Shown here: positions 35,480 through 47,213 of the stretch, in pieces
How positions within the stretch are numbered: position 1 is the first letter of the stretch
How the letters are laid out: each line of letters opens with the position of its first letter
Assembly: GCA_907163375.1 (NCBI GenBank)
Contig: CAJQUW010007950.1
Span: 124,001-188,000 of the forward strand
Direction of reading: 5' to 3'
DNA from: Prostheceraeus crozeri
Lineage: Eukaryota > Platyhelminthes > Polycladida > Euryleptidae
DNA length: 64,000 bases
Notes under the pieces: generated by a model
The model's database searches: none
What the model was told of the DNA's origin: nothing
The model's input: the letters and a program-made list of their open reading frames with translations, nothing else
Program-made: the position numbers and the translations under genes

Positions 35480-36499
35480 ATGTACACCTTATGCTTACTA
35501 CGAATTTGCTCGTCTGCCGAGATCTACCTCGTTCCTCTCTTCCTGTCAGGCAGGATCAAAGAAAAACACATGTTAATCCATTGGGACGCAGTTGGTTTTT
35601 AGAAAAAATTGAATTTTCTATGTTTTCTCTTAGGCTTATCAGCTGAAAAGTGCTACATCAACAGCTATAATGCTTGACATGGAATGGCTTCAGGTCATTC
35701 CGTATGATGTGCATGTGTTTTTGTCATGCCTCTGATCACCAATGCATGCGAGAAAGCGGTAAAATGCGGATTGAATTGCTCACAATGCGTGTGTTTGCCG
35801 ACAGCCGGAGACTTGCCAAATCTGAATGTGTTTAGCTTCATAGACAGGGTTGAATGGACATGATGGGAAATGACCTGAAGACTCTCCATGCCACAAAATT
35901 ATGACATTGTGCTTAGTACTTTTCTCTTAATAAGAGAAACTGAGAAAACCTCACTTTAGGTGAAGTCTCCGCGTCTGCCGAGTTCTGGCTAGTTCCTCTT
36001 CTTGTCAGACACGATCAAAGAAAAACTTATGTTAATCCAATAGGACGTAAATTGCAGTTTTTTGGCAAAATTGAAATGTTTCATTTTTTGCTTATTAAGT
36101 TAAAAATACCGAATCTAGAGCCGTAATTTTTAACATGCAGTTTTGAAATGCACATGAGAATGGGACTAGATGTAGATTAAAATGTTCAATTAATTTGTAA
36201 AATCTGAATGTATTTAGCTTCAGAGAAGGGGTACATGGGCATGATGCGAAATGACCCAAGGACATTCCATGTCAAACATTGTGGCTCTAGACCAAGTGCT
36301 TTTTCCTCAACAAGCGAAAACACAAAAAAATCATTTTTCGTATAAAAACTGAATTCTTCGTCTCATATGTTTTTACTTGATCCTGTCTGACAAGAGGAGG
36401 AATTAGCTAGAACTCGGCAGACGCACAGATTCGTAGTAGACCTAGGGTGTACATCATTCTGTGAAAGTCTCACTTTCGGCCTCCTTGGCTGCCGGAAGT

Positions 36500-37553
36500 C
36501 ATGACATCCCTGCATTGTCCAGTTCCTGCTTGGTTTAGAGGCAGAGTTCTTATTCAATTAATCGCATTTTCTCTCACTATTCGAGTGATGAAGATATGCA
36601 GAACTTGAACCGTCACTGATAGTTAACAGTGATCAGATGGCAATCATCTGTTGTTATTGTCTTGTGCGTTTACATGAACACCACACTGTTATATATGCAA
36701 AATTCTTGAATGGGATGAACAACATGCAATTTGTATCTTCGGTTTGAATCTAAGCAGAGCTGCAAATGCAAACTAAAGAAAGTCTCCTAGAAGTCACAAA
36801 CCTCGGCGTTATAACTTCATTCTGAATCTTTGCTCAGTTGTAAATTCAAAGCAAATAAAACTGCTTTCGAGCCAAGCGACGTGCGCCGCTCGACTCGGTA
36901 TTGACTCTATCAAATAATCGTTGAGATGGTCACTTTTTCCACGAGGAGGATACAAAATACAAAATGTCCAGAAATTTGATAGTCAAATTTTCCCCAAATC
37001 AGCCGTTACTATCTTTCAGACGAGCTGAAGTTTCTTCTTACCAGGCAATGCGATTCCATTGATGACCACGGTGTGACAGGAGAGGCGGTTTCACTTTGAA
37101 AATTTCCCATCACATTTCTCGACCGTTTCTGATGTATTTTTGTATGAAATTTTCGAAAATCATGCGATTAGCCTTTTCGAGAAAATTGAGAAAATTCAAA
37201 ATGGCGGATAGAAAAACCGAAACTGAATTCTGATGCTGGATTAAAAAAATTCCCAAACATTTTGTCTCGCTTGATTCATCCCACATCGTAATCGAGCTTC
37301 AGTATATTAATCGGGCAGTTCTCTTTGAGATGGTCTCAGCGGGTTTCAAGTCCTGATTCAGTCAACCGTCGTCGAAATGTTGACTTGTGCATTCATCCAT
37401 CAAGAACCGCAGCCACATTTGTTATAGACCGAGTGGGATCAACTGTCACCAGTTTTATTATTAGCCAGTCTCTACTTTTAGATATTTTGTATCAACGACC
37501 AGAACCTCAATTATCAGAACCCTCTGTGCGAGAGAGCTGAAAATCATTTTTAA
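36500..37553. other. Intronic sequence, nothing recognised
   Basis: No transposon ends, tandem repeats or known coding motifs identified. Confidence 0.4.
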
Positions 37554-38038
37554 CACGGAGATAGACGCGTGTGGGTTAGTCTAGAGCGGACGTAATCCTA
37601 TCCCAGCCATTGTATGCAGTGGCAGCAAGCGATAGAAATTGACATAGATAATCGTCTCTCTTTGACTTGTATGATTGGTCAAACGCGCGCATTGCAGAAA
37701 CAGGTCGCATCCGCAAACCTAAGAACCTCAGCGGTCGGATTGCAGGCATGCCTGTCAAGTGGAAGTACGCATCTTTGACTCAATTTTCCTCCGTGATAAA
37801 TTCGTTGAATAAAAATATAATTCACACTATTCGACTCTTCAAGATCTAAATTTACTGACTGTATGCGTGTAATGGGATGTCAATACTCTGGTTCATCAGA
37901 ATTCATGCTTGAATTAACGCAACGTTCAATGGAAATTGATCTTCTTGTCCCTCGAGACTAGTTCTGGCCAAAAACCATCAGGATAGAGGACAACCATCAC
38001 TAGAACCAAAAACAAAGACAAGGCAATTTACCTCTGTG
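37554..38038 (+). mobile_element. hAT-like family D element, copy 2
   Basis: The ends are CACGGAGATAGACGCGTGTG (left) and, reverse complemented, CACAGAGGTAAATTGCCTTG (right). The flanks ATTTTTAA (37546-37553) and ATTGTGAA (38039-38046) match at 6 of 8 positions, consistent with an old 8-bp target duplication. 485 bp, non-coding, same orientation as copy 1 at 32182. Confidence 0.75.
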
Positions 38039-38046
38039 ATTGTGAA

Positions 38047-39135
38047 ACCAACCACGTGGGTTTGTACACGGTATATCTGCCTTCTTGCTGCACGTCAGAA
38101 TTTCATGCATATGAATTTCAATTCTCGATTATCGAGTTTCGTTCAATACAACATCAGCCGTCATTAGGGCATCCCAAATTGTCGCTTGGTAAGAAATTTA
38201 TTAGGAAATTTTATCATGAATTAGACCGTTAAAATCAAAGTTTCTTTCATCCTAAGAGGCGTTTTCTTTTGAAATTATTAATTTACATGCGCTCTACACA
38301 AAAGAGCAACTTCTTCATTATTAACTGTATTATAAAGCAAAAGTAAAGACGCAGCCTCAAACTGCAACTTTTTACTGTTCCATTTCATATCACATGCAAG
38401 CCCACAGTGTAGAAACATTTTGCAATTGAATAATATTGAAAGAGAATTACAAGATGTTTTCTGGGAGGAAGTTGCGATCCCTTGCCATGCGCTTTCTTAG
38501 CTTGGTGAGGCTCCCTTCAACTGAGATCGAGGTGTCCTATCTTCGAAGCGGCGACTTCATTCTTTTTGTTAAAACATCTTGATGCTACAGACATCATCTT
38601 CAAGCGTGAGGTGCCTCAAATGACAATAGGCATGTGTAAAGAAAGCGGAATCCAACTCGTGATTCAATTCGAGAAATTGCACATAGTTTGACTTTTAAGA
38701 GCATGTTAGTTTTAAGCACAAATGAGTCGCTATGTGGATTCCGTTAACTTCATCGACTTGGTGTGACTGATCGCCGACGACTGAGAAGGCCGTCTTGAAC
38801 GTCTTAGATAATTGATGTGAGATGATGCGTATGGGTTCAATAGATCATTTAATGATTATCAAACGATTACGCTACTCAGACAGCTTTGATCACAAACAGT
38901 CGACATTTGAAAAAGCGTCCTTTGTTTCGCCCTACACCTAAATTTGAACTTTAAGTGACTGTATATGTACAGTATATACATTGCAGTTATATGCATACTG
39001 TAATATATACAGTGTTATATTTTAGTTTGCATTCATCAGACGACGAACAGGTCTCTCCCGTACAAAACAGCAGATCACATAAATGACCTACATGTAAATT
39101 GGACTACGTTGATGCAGAATTTTCTTTATTTGCAG
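38047..39135. other. Intron end before the second CARP exon
   Basis: No transposon recognised. A palindromic AT-rich stretch around 38958-39010 (repeated 'GTATATACA', 'ACTGTAATATATACAGT') lies about 130 bases upstream of the acceptor. The acceptor tract is 'TTTTCTTTATTTGCAG'. Confidence 0.5.
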
Positions 39136-39231
39136 TTGCAGATGTATGGATATAACAAAGAACTATACCACAATGCCTCTACCGCCATTCGTTCTCCAAA
39201 TGGTCTGATGGCGTTGTCCGTTCTCATGAAA
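39136..39231 (+). CDS. Carbonic anhydrase-related protein (CA10/11-like), next exon
   Basis: 32-codon exon, phase 0 at both ends, acceptor ...TTTGCAG at 39135 and donor GTAAGT at 39232. It reads 'LQMYGYNKELYHNASTAIRS' followed by 'PNGLMALSVLMK'. This is the carbonic anhydrase segment '(E)LHLVHWN' plus the following 'SPNGL' strand; 'YN-x-ELY-x-N-x-x-x-A-x-(K)SPNGL' fits the CA10/11 group well. The third zinc ligand (His119 of CA2) is Gln at codon 2, as it is in CA10/11. N13-A14-S15 is a possible N-glycosylation site (N-x-S). The acceptor is duplicated (TTGCAGTTGCAG); use of the second would drop Leu-Gln. The following exon ('...TYDGS...') was not found in the remaining 24.8 kb. Confidence 0.93.
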
Positions 39232-40617
39232 GTAAGTCATTATGATAGATCGACGCATCATTCTATCTTAAGAATTCCTTGATATCTTCAAAAAAAGAAA
39301 TTAAATTCCGTGAACTTGTAACATACAAAGTTAACAACTTGTCAGATTTAACTGAGACTTACAAATAAAAGTCAAAAATAGCCACATGATCACACAGAGC
39401 TGCAATGTACGTCATAAAAAACAAGTGAAGAAGCAAAATAACTTTATCTCAGCTGTAAGGAGATATTTCATAATATATTCCCATGGAAACTGCTTGATTT
39501 TCGTTTAATCTTCTTCTTTTCATAGAAATGCCAAATGCAAATTTGGTTTACTAATTTACATTTCTCAAATTTCCAAGAATATAAATAAACTAGTTGCTTC
39601 CCGATGAAATTCAGATATTAATTTGCGCGTCAGCACGATTAGAATCGCCTAACATCTCGCTAGGATTCACTCAAAAAATCCATCTGCACCTCGGAATGCA
39701 CACTAAATTGCTAATTTATCAAGCTGGATAAGTTACTAAGTTGTTTTTTGAAACTTTAGGTGAATCTATTATTACATAGCTTTTCAATAAACAACATGAT
39801 AACACAATGTGATCATAGTCACAGCTTTTGTCGTATTCATTCAGTAAATGTGTCCATTGGACTGCGCAGAATTTCTTATTCTGCACAAATTTCTTCAGTC
39901 TTTTTAGTCGACTTCACCGTGCACGTGTACCACAATATCCATCTTCTATTTAAAGTAGCCCTTTAAGACTCAAGTCAAGCCTGCGTCGTGATACTCAAAT
40001 GACCGTGTTGCATATCACAGATAATTGATATGACTAGTAAGTGTCATAAGTTTGTGGGCGATGAAAGAAATATCCCGTGTGTTCGACATCCATTAGCTGA
40101 AATTCATTCATCCAATTGACAATTTGACTTTATAGGCTACTCCAAACTCGTTATAACTTTACAACTCTCGTTGTCACAAATGTGATTATGCAACAAGTTT
40201 GACTAAAATGGAAGAAGAAAGATAAAAAACCCTGAGATGATCGAGGAAAAGGCCCACGTGATTATAAAGAACAGAGTAGGCCTATATAGCAGCCAAGCCT
40301 TGAAGATGTAATTATAGAGAGAAAGACGAAGGAGAGCGATCAACTATGCCTACGCACGGGGCAGGAAAATATTGAAGGAGCCAGTGAAATAAAAAAGAAA
40401 ATTAAACGGATCTTCAGCTTACAGCTGTAGAATTACAAAATTGTGCGCATGCTTTTGTGCGTATGAAGTCGAAGTGTTTATTTCAATCACGTATGAGATA
40501 TACTGTCACCCCAACTATGGGCCTAGTATTCGTGCAGAATTTTTTAGAGATTTGATAAGCCCTTGAAATGGATATTCAATTCCACTTCACTTAGACAATC
40601 TATTAATTGGTTGACCG
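39232..40617. other. Intronic sequence, nothing recognised
   Basis: AT-rich, with no repeat families or coding motifs noticed apart from one AGGCCTA motif at about 40275. Confidence 0.4.
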
Positions 40618-40872
40618 CAAATTATTTCTGTGATTATATGCTATAGCGACGTGAAACCACTGTATAAGTAGTAATGAAACTTATCAGCCATCAAAAGGAA
40701 TGAATATTTGCTAACAGGTATCTGAATTAAATGGAAGTTGAGCTCATTATCTGGGAAATTTCAATAACCACATTATAGTGCAAGTCTTCATGGAAAAATT
40801 GAGATCTTGCTGTGCTTCTTGACTGAGATTTCAAGGTTTTAATTCAATTTTCATCGGCATGACCGCGTGACC
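40618..40872 (+). repeat. Dispersed repeat family E, partial copy
   Basis: Aligns to 41333-41580 through 'TATAAGTAGTA', 'ATCAAAAGGAATGAA', 'TTCATGGAAAA', 'CTTGACTGAGATTTCA' and 'TTTTAATTCAATTTTCATC'. It stops just after the last block. Same orientation as the fuller copy that follows. Confidence 0.75.
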
Positions 40873-41189
40873 GGCTCAGCGTAATAAACGCCTCAGCATA
40901 AGTCAATGTTAACTAATAGTGAATATTATGTCGTCATATTATATTGTTATATTATACAATCATATTATGAAAGCATTCATAGTTCGACAACTAAAAAGGG
41001 ACTTGACCAAATTTTCAAAGCAGTAATCGATGAGCATGAGATCTCCACATGTGTTTTGAGAGTTTAAAACTCCAATTTTGAGGTTCCGATAGAACTATTT
41101 CCCATAGGGTGGATAAAATTAGATGCTGAATAAGTCCTCAGAATCTGCCACACGGAATGAATCAACTTCAATATAATTAACCATAAAGT

Positions 41190-42025
41190 AAGTAGGCCTA
41201 TAGGTAGAGCGTCGACTCAAAAAATGTCAGTATATAGTGAACATTTTTGTATCGAAGGATTCAGTTTCTTGCGAAAATTGAGTTCTTGTGGTTAAAAATC
41301 AATTTTTAGGAAGTTAAATTTTTTGCAAATTATTAATATGTTTATATACTAGCGATTTTGGTGCCTCTATATAAGTAGTATGAAAGTTATTGGATATCAA
41401 AAGGAATGAAAACTTGTTTAACAGCTGGTATCCAAATCAAGGGTGAAATTGAACTGATTATCAAGGAACTATCATGAACCGCATTATACATGTAATGCAA
41501 GCATTCATGGAAAAGTTTGGATCATATCATCTTCTTGGCTGAGATTTCATGTTTTTAATTCAATTTTCATCTGTATGATCTTATGATTCACTAAGTTCAT
41601 GTTTCATTTCTAGAATCTGAATAGTGATGTGGACTCATTTACATCTTTCAAAGTTAATCATGATCATTGTCTTTGATCATGATATGTTGCTGTTTCAGTG
41701 GCAGTTGGTTTGTGACATGATCAGTCTTACGAAATACTCTTATTAATAAAGCTGAGCATTTAAGTAATAGCCACCCATCGAACTGTTAATTTGACAAACT
41801 ATGTCACCTCTCTAAGGTTGACATGACACGGAGCATTTGTGAAATACTATCATTCCTTCTGTGTTGCTATCAGATCAGTCCAATTCGTGCACAGTTCTTA
41901 AAAGTGCAAAAAATGCATATCTCACATGTGGCAATGGATCTCAACTCGAGTTCATTTAATAATATCGAAGCTGCAGACACATTGGTGATTTAATTCATGC
42001 TGAGTTTACTCTACCCAATATATAT
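41190..42025 (+). repeat. Dispersed repeat family E, fuller copy
   Basis: Starts near 'GTAGAGCGTCGACTCAAA' and ends near 'ATTTAATTCATGCTGAGTTT'. Aligns along its length with the reverse complement of 32745-33540. Translations of both copies share short stretches such as 'SDVDxFTSFKVN' but contain shared stops, so coding capacity is doubtful. Confidence 0.8.
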
Positions 42026-43364
42026 GTCCTCACTCTATGCCCTGGGCATCTTCAAATGTACTTGTATGTGGAAAGGAGTACATATGAGAAATCTTGATGC
42101 AGATTAGCTTGAAGAATGGCAGATTGACAAGAAATTTGGACAGCTGAGTCATCAATTCATTGGTACATTCAACAGTACATTTCTCCAAGCCTGACTTTCC
42201 GCATGATGGCATCTGCATCTCCATCTGAACGCTCTGCTAGATGGATATCTGTTCTCAAGACCGCAGTTGAACATGATTGACGACGATCTTGATCCATGAG
42301 ATGGTGAGATAACAGGACGTCTGACCCTTGTCCCACAACTCATCTGTCCGTGATAGAAGGTCTGATTTCCGGCTACTACCCAGCTGATCATTTAAGTGTA
42401 AGGGCGTCTGGATTGCGCTTTCTAACGCCTCACCGCTCATTACAAGATTGTTATCACTAAAACCCATTGAAAATAGGATTATTCGAATTGTAATCCGATT
42501 ACTTGCTTATGAGACTTGCTAGCGGCTCTCATTACCGCCCTACCTGAACAGACAGTTGCGGAAACCATTTACTTTTGTCGCTTTTGCATTCCCGAACGTG
42601 TGCTGTTGTGTCAATCGAGCGCAAAGTGTCGATAGCAATTCGCTTTAATTTGTCTGCACTTGTCAATATGGTTTCGCTTTTCTGTAAATTCCAGGAGAAA
42701 TTTCGATGACAGATGTCTCGACAACATTCACATTTCATTGACAATTAATCCATAAATCACAGGAATGCCTTGAAGAGAAGCTTTGTAAATATTTTGGAAA
42801 GGAATGACAAATTCTCTACCAAAAGTGCTTTTAATTTATTTCGAAAACCTCCATTGATGATGATTGCATGAAAATTGCAACGATTTAATGTTGGAGGAGG
42901 GCAAAGTATTCAATTTTATAAAAGGGATTGAAAGACAAAAAGCGCAATGCGTTTGAGCTGCTAAGTCATCATCCTAATCATCCAACAAATTGCAAGCATT
43001 TCATTGACTCAACTCTTACAGGACATGACCTCAGTGCGAAACCCTCAAACTTAAAATGCAGCAAACAAAGTGCAACACCCTGAAAAAAAATAAGTGCTAT
43101 TAACTTGAACGCTCGCCCAGTTTTCCTAGAACAGCGCATTTTGCTAAGAATAATTAATCAGTACATTTCAGGTAAGACAAATCAATTAATTGCAAGCCGG
43201 CAAATTCAATTTATTCCACAACATTTTCAACTTTGGGTCTCAGATTTCCGTGAAAATTTGTATATATTTATTTTTTTACGCTGAACACGAAAATCTTAGC
43301 GGCGACCATACCAAATAAAAACTTTTCATAGAAATCTAGCACTTTTAAAATGCCATTTTCTTCT
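42026..43364. other. Intronic sequence, nothing firmly recognised
   Basis: Open frames of 64-79 codons on the minus strand at 42030-42744 have no recognisable domains. The block at 42185-42235 weakly resembles the short repeat at 26290 and 31995. Confidence 0.35.
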
Positions 43365-43980
43365 ACATCTCGGTCAGAGGACAAATTGATCTCGGTCAGA
43401 TAGATGTCGAACAGGAAACTCTTCGGCTTCTGCATTTGGGTTCATGAGACTGGGAACTTAGAGCGAATACTTGAATCCGTAAGACGAAGTGATCTAAATG
43501 TAATTACATACATTATAATGTCCCTTGACTGAGACCCTTGTATTCTGACTGAGATCTTCAATTTTAACGTTGTCCTCTGACCGAGATTTTTTAGGGTCTC
43601 AGTCAGAGGACATTCTAGTGGTTTTTGGAGATTTTGAGAGGGTTGATTAATATAAATGAAAAATTTCTTTTGCATAGATGTTAAGAGCTTGGCTCCCTCC
43701 TATGCTGTGAAATTTCATCGATTTCTGACAAAATTTCTGGTTTCAGCATCCATATGAAATTTTTGGGAATATTCAAATACTCTGGTCGAAAAAACGGATA
43801 AAAATATTTTTAAATCAATATTGCTCACTTGTAACGTCACCAAACATTTTCTTTACGGATTTATAAACTAGCACACCAGAGGATTCGTTTGGTGCAAAAC
43901 GTTTGATGGAAAAATCAAGAATCAATGGAAAAATCAATGGAAAAATTCTTCGAGAAAAGGTACCTCGGTCAGAGGACATT
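43365..43980. repeat. Cluster of a 'CTCGGTCAGAGGACA' motif
   Basis: The motif occurs at about 43369 and 43964 on the + strand and forms a hairpin in between: TGTCCTCTGACCGAGA (43571-43586) with TCTCAGTCAGAGGACA (43597-43612), 15 of 16 paired. Partial versions (ATCTCGGTCAG at about 43390, GACTGAGA at about 43525) lie nearby. The organisation suggests a short transposon or its nested remains. No target duplication defined. Confidence 0.7.
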
Positions 43981-45425
43981 TTTTTCATTGGACAATGGAA
44001 ACCCAGTGAAAATTCAATGATGAATATTAATTATAATATTTAAAATTAGACCGTCTTGAAGAGCTGATCTTCCTCTTTCAGATGATATAAATATTAGTGG
44101 GTGTATTTGAATGTAGTTGATCGAAAATCACTGTTGAAGTGAGAATGCTGAGACTTTGGACATGCTTTTTTGGTCTCTTTTCAGCAAAAAACGGCCACTT
44201 GTGAAGAAGGTCTTGGCTTTGTGACTTTTTAAAAACCATGCCATAATAGATGAGATCTTGACGGTTCGATTAAAAAAAACTATTGAAATCGTTTCAGAAA
44301 TATGGATTTTACAAATCAAAGACACATTTTCGTCAAATGTTGTGGATTAAATTGGATTTACCCAAGCCTAGCCTATCTGTTTCTTTAGAATCCTAGATCT
44401 TGATGCTATTAAATACCCTCTAGAATTCAAGTTGCATTATTAATGCATGCATACGTCTGCATATTGCCGTGGCACTGTACACCAAACGCTTGCGGCCGAA
44501 TTCGTGCAATCAAGAAGAAAATCCTTTGTCTTTAGCTATTCCTTGGTAATTTGACTGCATAATTTTGTATTTATGACATTTCACCTCTGTTCATGCATAT
44601 CAACAATTAATCACTTCCGGAGTGTACTGCATATCAAGTGCTATTGTGTTTGTATCATACCGGTGTACATCCCCCTAAAGAATCGGCATTCTATCATCCC
44701 TAAAGAACCGGTAGAGTTCTCCGACCTCGAATGCACTTGGCGCTGTTTTTTCTTTTCAAGTGCAGTAAAGTAAATGTAAACAAAGTGCAATTTTTGATAA
44801 CAGCGGTCAATTCACTGAAATTACTGATGCCCCTGGCACGTGTTCTTATATAAAATATGTGGGATGAGAGGTTTTTCTTAACGCAGAAATATATTGTCTG
44901 AAATGGCCGCAAACAGACGATAAAGATGTCAAGTATGTCCACAAACAAAGAAAATCAAGAAATGATATTCCAAAAAGAAACATTTTAAGTGACTGAAAAT
45001 TCGATATGGCTTTCTTTCTTGACCCAGAAATAAGTCTAATCACTTTTCATTGAAACCGTTGGAGAATGATTTAGTTTACACGTGCTTATAAAGTGTGACT
45101 TAAGCATACTAATTAAATAATAATGCCCTCGTGCAGGTAAATGATTGCGATTCTCTCTCTTATTTGTGGGACAACGACTATTCGTTGAATATAATTTCTG
45201 CAGGTGTTATTCAAATTCTCATTTGTTCAATGAGGTCGCTGTTGTAATCTTTATGCCGAAATGGAATTGAGGGAGGCGCTTGAAGAATGAGGTATCACTA
45301 TTCGGATTGGAGTTGGAAAGCTCTTCAATCTTAGTTGCTCTGATGAAACAGCACTGTTAGCATAGACAGAGAAAGCTTCCTCTGTAAGAAGGAAGGATTC
45401 TATTGCAGGTTTTACATCTGAAATT
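43981..45425. other. Intronic sequence, nothing recognised
   Basis: No supported features; short frames on both strands only. Confidence 0.4.
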
Positions 45426-45429
45426 GCAC

Positions 45430-45620
45430 AAAATGAAGGTTATGACTACGGCACCTTTGGCTGGCGCACGCGTCAACGGAGAGGAAATCCTGGAGAGTTT
45501 CGTTTACCTCGGCTATTTGTTCAAGGAAGACTGATCATGCGACAGCAAAATCACCAGGATTATTTCTGCGGTCAAATATGAGTTTCAGAAAATGATAAGG
45601 ATCTGGAAGGACTCCAAAGC
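45430..45620 (+). mobile_element. LINE reverse transcriptase fragment
   Basis: The frame reads 'KVMTT', 'VNGEEILESFVYLGYLFKED', a stop, then 'SCDSKITRIISAVKYEFQKM' and 'IRIWKD'. This is the block T-x-VNG-x-x-(I/V)-E-x-(F)-x-YLG-x-x-(I)-x-x-D-(G)-x-x-x-x-(E)-I-x-x-R-I-x-x-A-x-x-x-F-x-x-(L)-x-x-(I)W of endonuclease-RT LINE proteins, downstream of the RT catalytic core. One in-frame stop interrupts it and similarity ends after IWKD. Same protein class as 16699-17140 and 53003-53300. Antisense frames here (to 46153) are shadows or chance. Confidence 0.85.
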
Positions 45621-46366
45621 AGCAGAATCTTCTTCGGGCACGTTTGTCGTTCTACCACCGGTTCAATGAGCTGAGATATCCTTGTTTGTCTAGTGAAAAG
45701 GCAGTGGCGAACCCGATGGCTCTGATGGAGTTCTGGGATCTTGGGAGTGTGCCTCTCGACTGCTAAAACAAATACGAAGGACCGTGACAACAGAAGGAGG
45801 AATGTCGAAAAGGTCAAAAGGGGTCGTAGCACGGTAGCAAGCTCATAATACTTCATGATTAATTTACATACTCTAATACGGCATCTATTATTTATCGATG
45901 AAAAAGCTTTCTGAACCATAGTGAAAAAAAACGTCTCTTCTGATAAGTGAAAACAAAACCGCCCTAAGTTTATGTACAATTTTTGTTTAATGTTTTCATT
46001 ATAAGTAGCTAGTGAGGTAAAGGGGGGAATGAGCGCATAATTGAACCACCAGCCGCAATCATGGATGGTGGAAACATCCTGTTTGATGATATGGCTTGTT
46101 GCATCAAATAAGCATGACATCTCTATATATTTCAACTGTCTATGTTCTATCATTGATCTGTTAGGATCTCCCTACATTTCAATGGAATGTAATTTTTAAG
46201 AGAATCAGAACTTCTTAGTTAGACAGTATTTGTCTGTCTTCTTCAGCACTTTCATTAATGTAATTTTTGAAATATATATAGGTATTGACTTATTTGCATA
46301 TGAGTACGCTCTTGAAAGGTTAGCGATGCAACAACAAGAATTCATCTATTCAAATACTGTTAGTAG
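45621..46366. other. Intronic sequence with a long antisense frame
   Basis: The minus strand is open for 193 codons from 46153 to 45572, overlapping the LINE fragment. The translation has no domain I recognise and its last part is antisense to the LINE, so I do not call a gene. Confidence 0.4.
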
Positions 46367-46654
46367 CATAGAAATAGATTGTTTATCTGAAGTTGACTAG
46401 AATGGAAATTGACTCAAGGTCGCGGCACATCCGGGGGAACTAAGTTGGGGCATGAGCCACCAATGAGAAGCCTAGGATTGCACATGTGACTGATTACAAC
46501 CCAATGATGCAGCCTTTGACAAGTGTATCCAAGTGAAAAAGCGTGATTTTTATGTGCCATTATTGTGTGTTGCATGAAGCTTAACTTCCAGTCTAGAGGT
46601 TTCATTGTCATCATTAATAGCAATCAACTGATTGTTAGGTTCAATTTATCTGTG
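46367..46654 (+). mobile_element. Short MITE related to hAT-like families A/D
   Basis: The left end CATAGAAATAGATTGTTTATC and the right end, reverse complemented, CACAGATAAATTGAACC are inverted-repeat-like. Subterminal 'CTAGAATGGAAATTGAC' and 'CTAGACTGGAAGTTAAG' also pair. The first ~100 bases are nearly identical to 49595-49692, including 'CAAGGTCGCGGCACATCCGG'. No matching target duplication was found. Confidence 0.6.
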
Positions 46655-47108
46655 ATTCTTGCTTGACATCCATTGATCATGCACATCAAGTTGTGCCACA
46701 TAAACCATAAGAAAATACATTCTATCACACATCTTCCCGTAGCCTTGTAACAGTCTACGCAAAACAATTCGCAGAGTGTCCTCGTTTTTGTATTGAATGA
46801 AATGGTGAACCCTTGTCACTGTACCGGAGAATGATGGGTTCATTGGGAGATTTGGAAGGAAAAATTGCAGTCATTAAAGTTGTCTGGGATTGGATTACAT
46901 ATGATTTACTACCAAGAATCTCTGAGTGTTCGGAGGAGACATGCTCAATGCTATTGAAATATGTCCGGAGATTGCTCTTTGCTCGAGGTCAAAACATATT
47001 GAAATTCTAACACATGTCTGAATCTCTCAAAATCTTATTCAAAATATTGGAAAATGATCTGCAGGAGAATTTTGTTTTCTCATTTCTGCATTCTCACATT
47101 TCACTCCA
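46655..47108. other. Intronic sequence, nothing recognised
   Basis: No features seen before the satellite. Confidence 0.4.
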
Positions 47109-47213
47109 ATGTCCCGAAGTCAAATCAGTGAAGAGATGACCGGAGAATCTCCCGAATGCATTTGGACGTCTGACTTACTGAAAATTAGCGAAGATTTCGC
47201 TCACTTACCGGAT

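Larger units (their letters stand above)
34144..36499. mobile_element. Family C foldback element with nested insertions
   Basis: The left end TAGTCCGGCAGCCTGAACGA (34144) and the right end, reverse complemented, ACTTCCGGCAGCCAAGGAGG (36499) share the family C terminal region. Both continue through 'CGAAAATGAGAC/CGAAAGTGAGAC' and 'GAATGATATACACC/GAATGATGTACACC'. The left arm is interrupted after 34215 and resumes at 35480 (ATGTACACCTTATG), the gap being filled by two other elements. Inside, the block 'GTCTGCCGAG...GATCAAAGAAAAAC' occurs at about 35513 and again at about 35966 in the same orientation, and inverted near 36380-36430. The element has therefore also been internally duplicated or carries a second copy. 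No transposase seen. Confidence 0.7.
5808..39135 (+). other. 33.3-kb intron between two CARP exons
   Basis: It begins GTAAGG and ends ...TTTGCAG, and it joins two phase-0 exons whose translations are contiguous in the carbonic anhydrase fold (…FPAE | LQMYGYN…). It is filled with transposon relics, SINEs and minisatellites, which are listed separately. No other host exon was recognised on either strand. Confidence 0.88.

Noticed and set aside
42152-42391. Third copy of the short repeat at 26290 and 31995
   Set aside because: Only a short, weak match by eye; not enough to call.
45572-46153. 193-codon minus-strand frame, the longest in the window
   Set aside because: No recognisable domain, and its C-terminal third is antisense to the LINE RT fragment at 45430-45620. 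Probably fortuitous.
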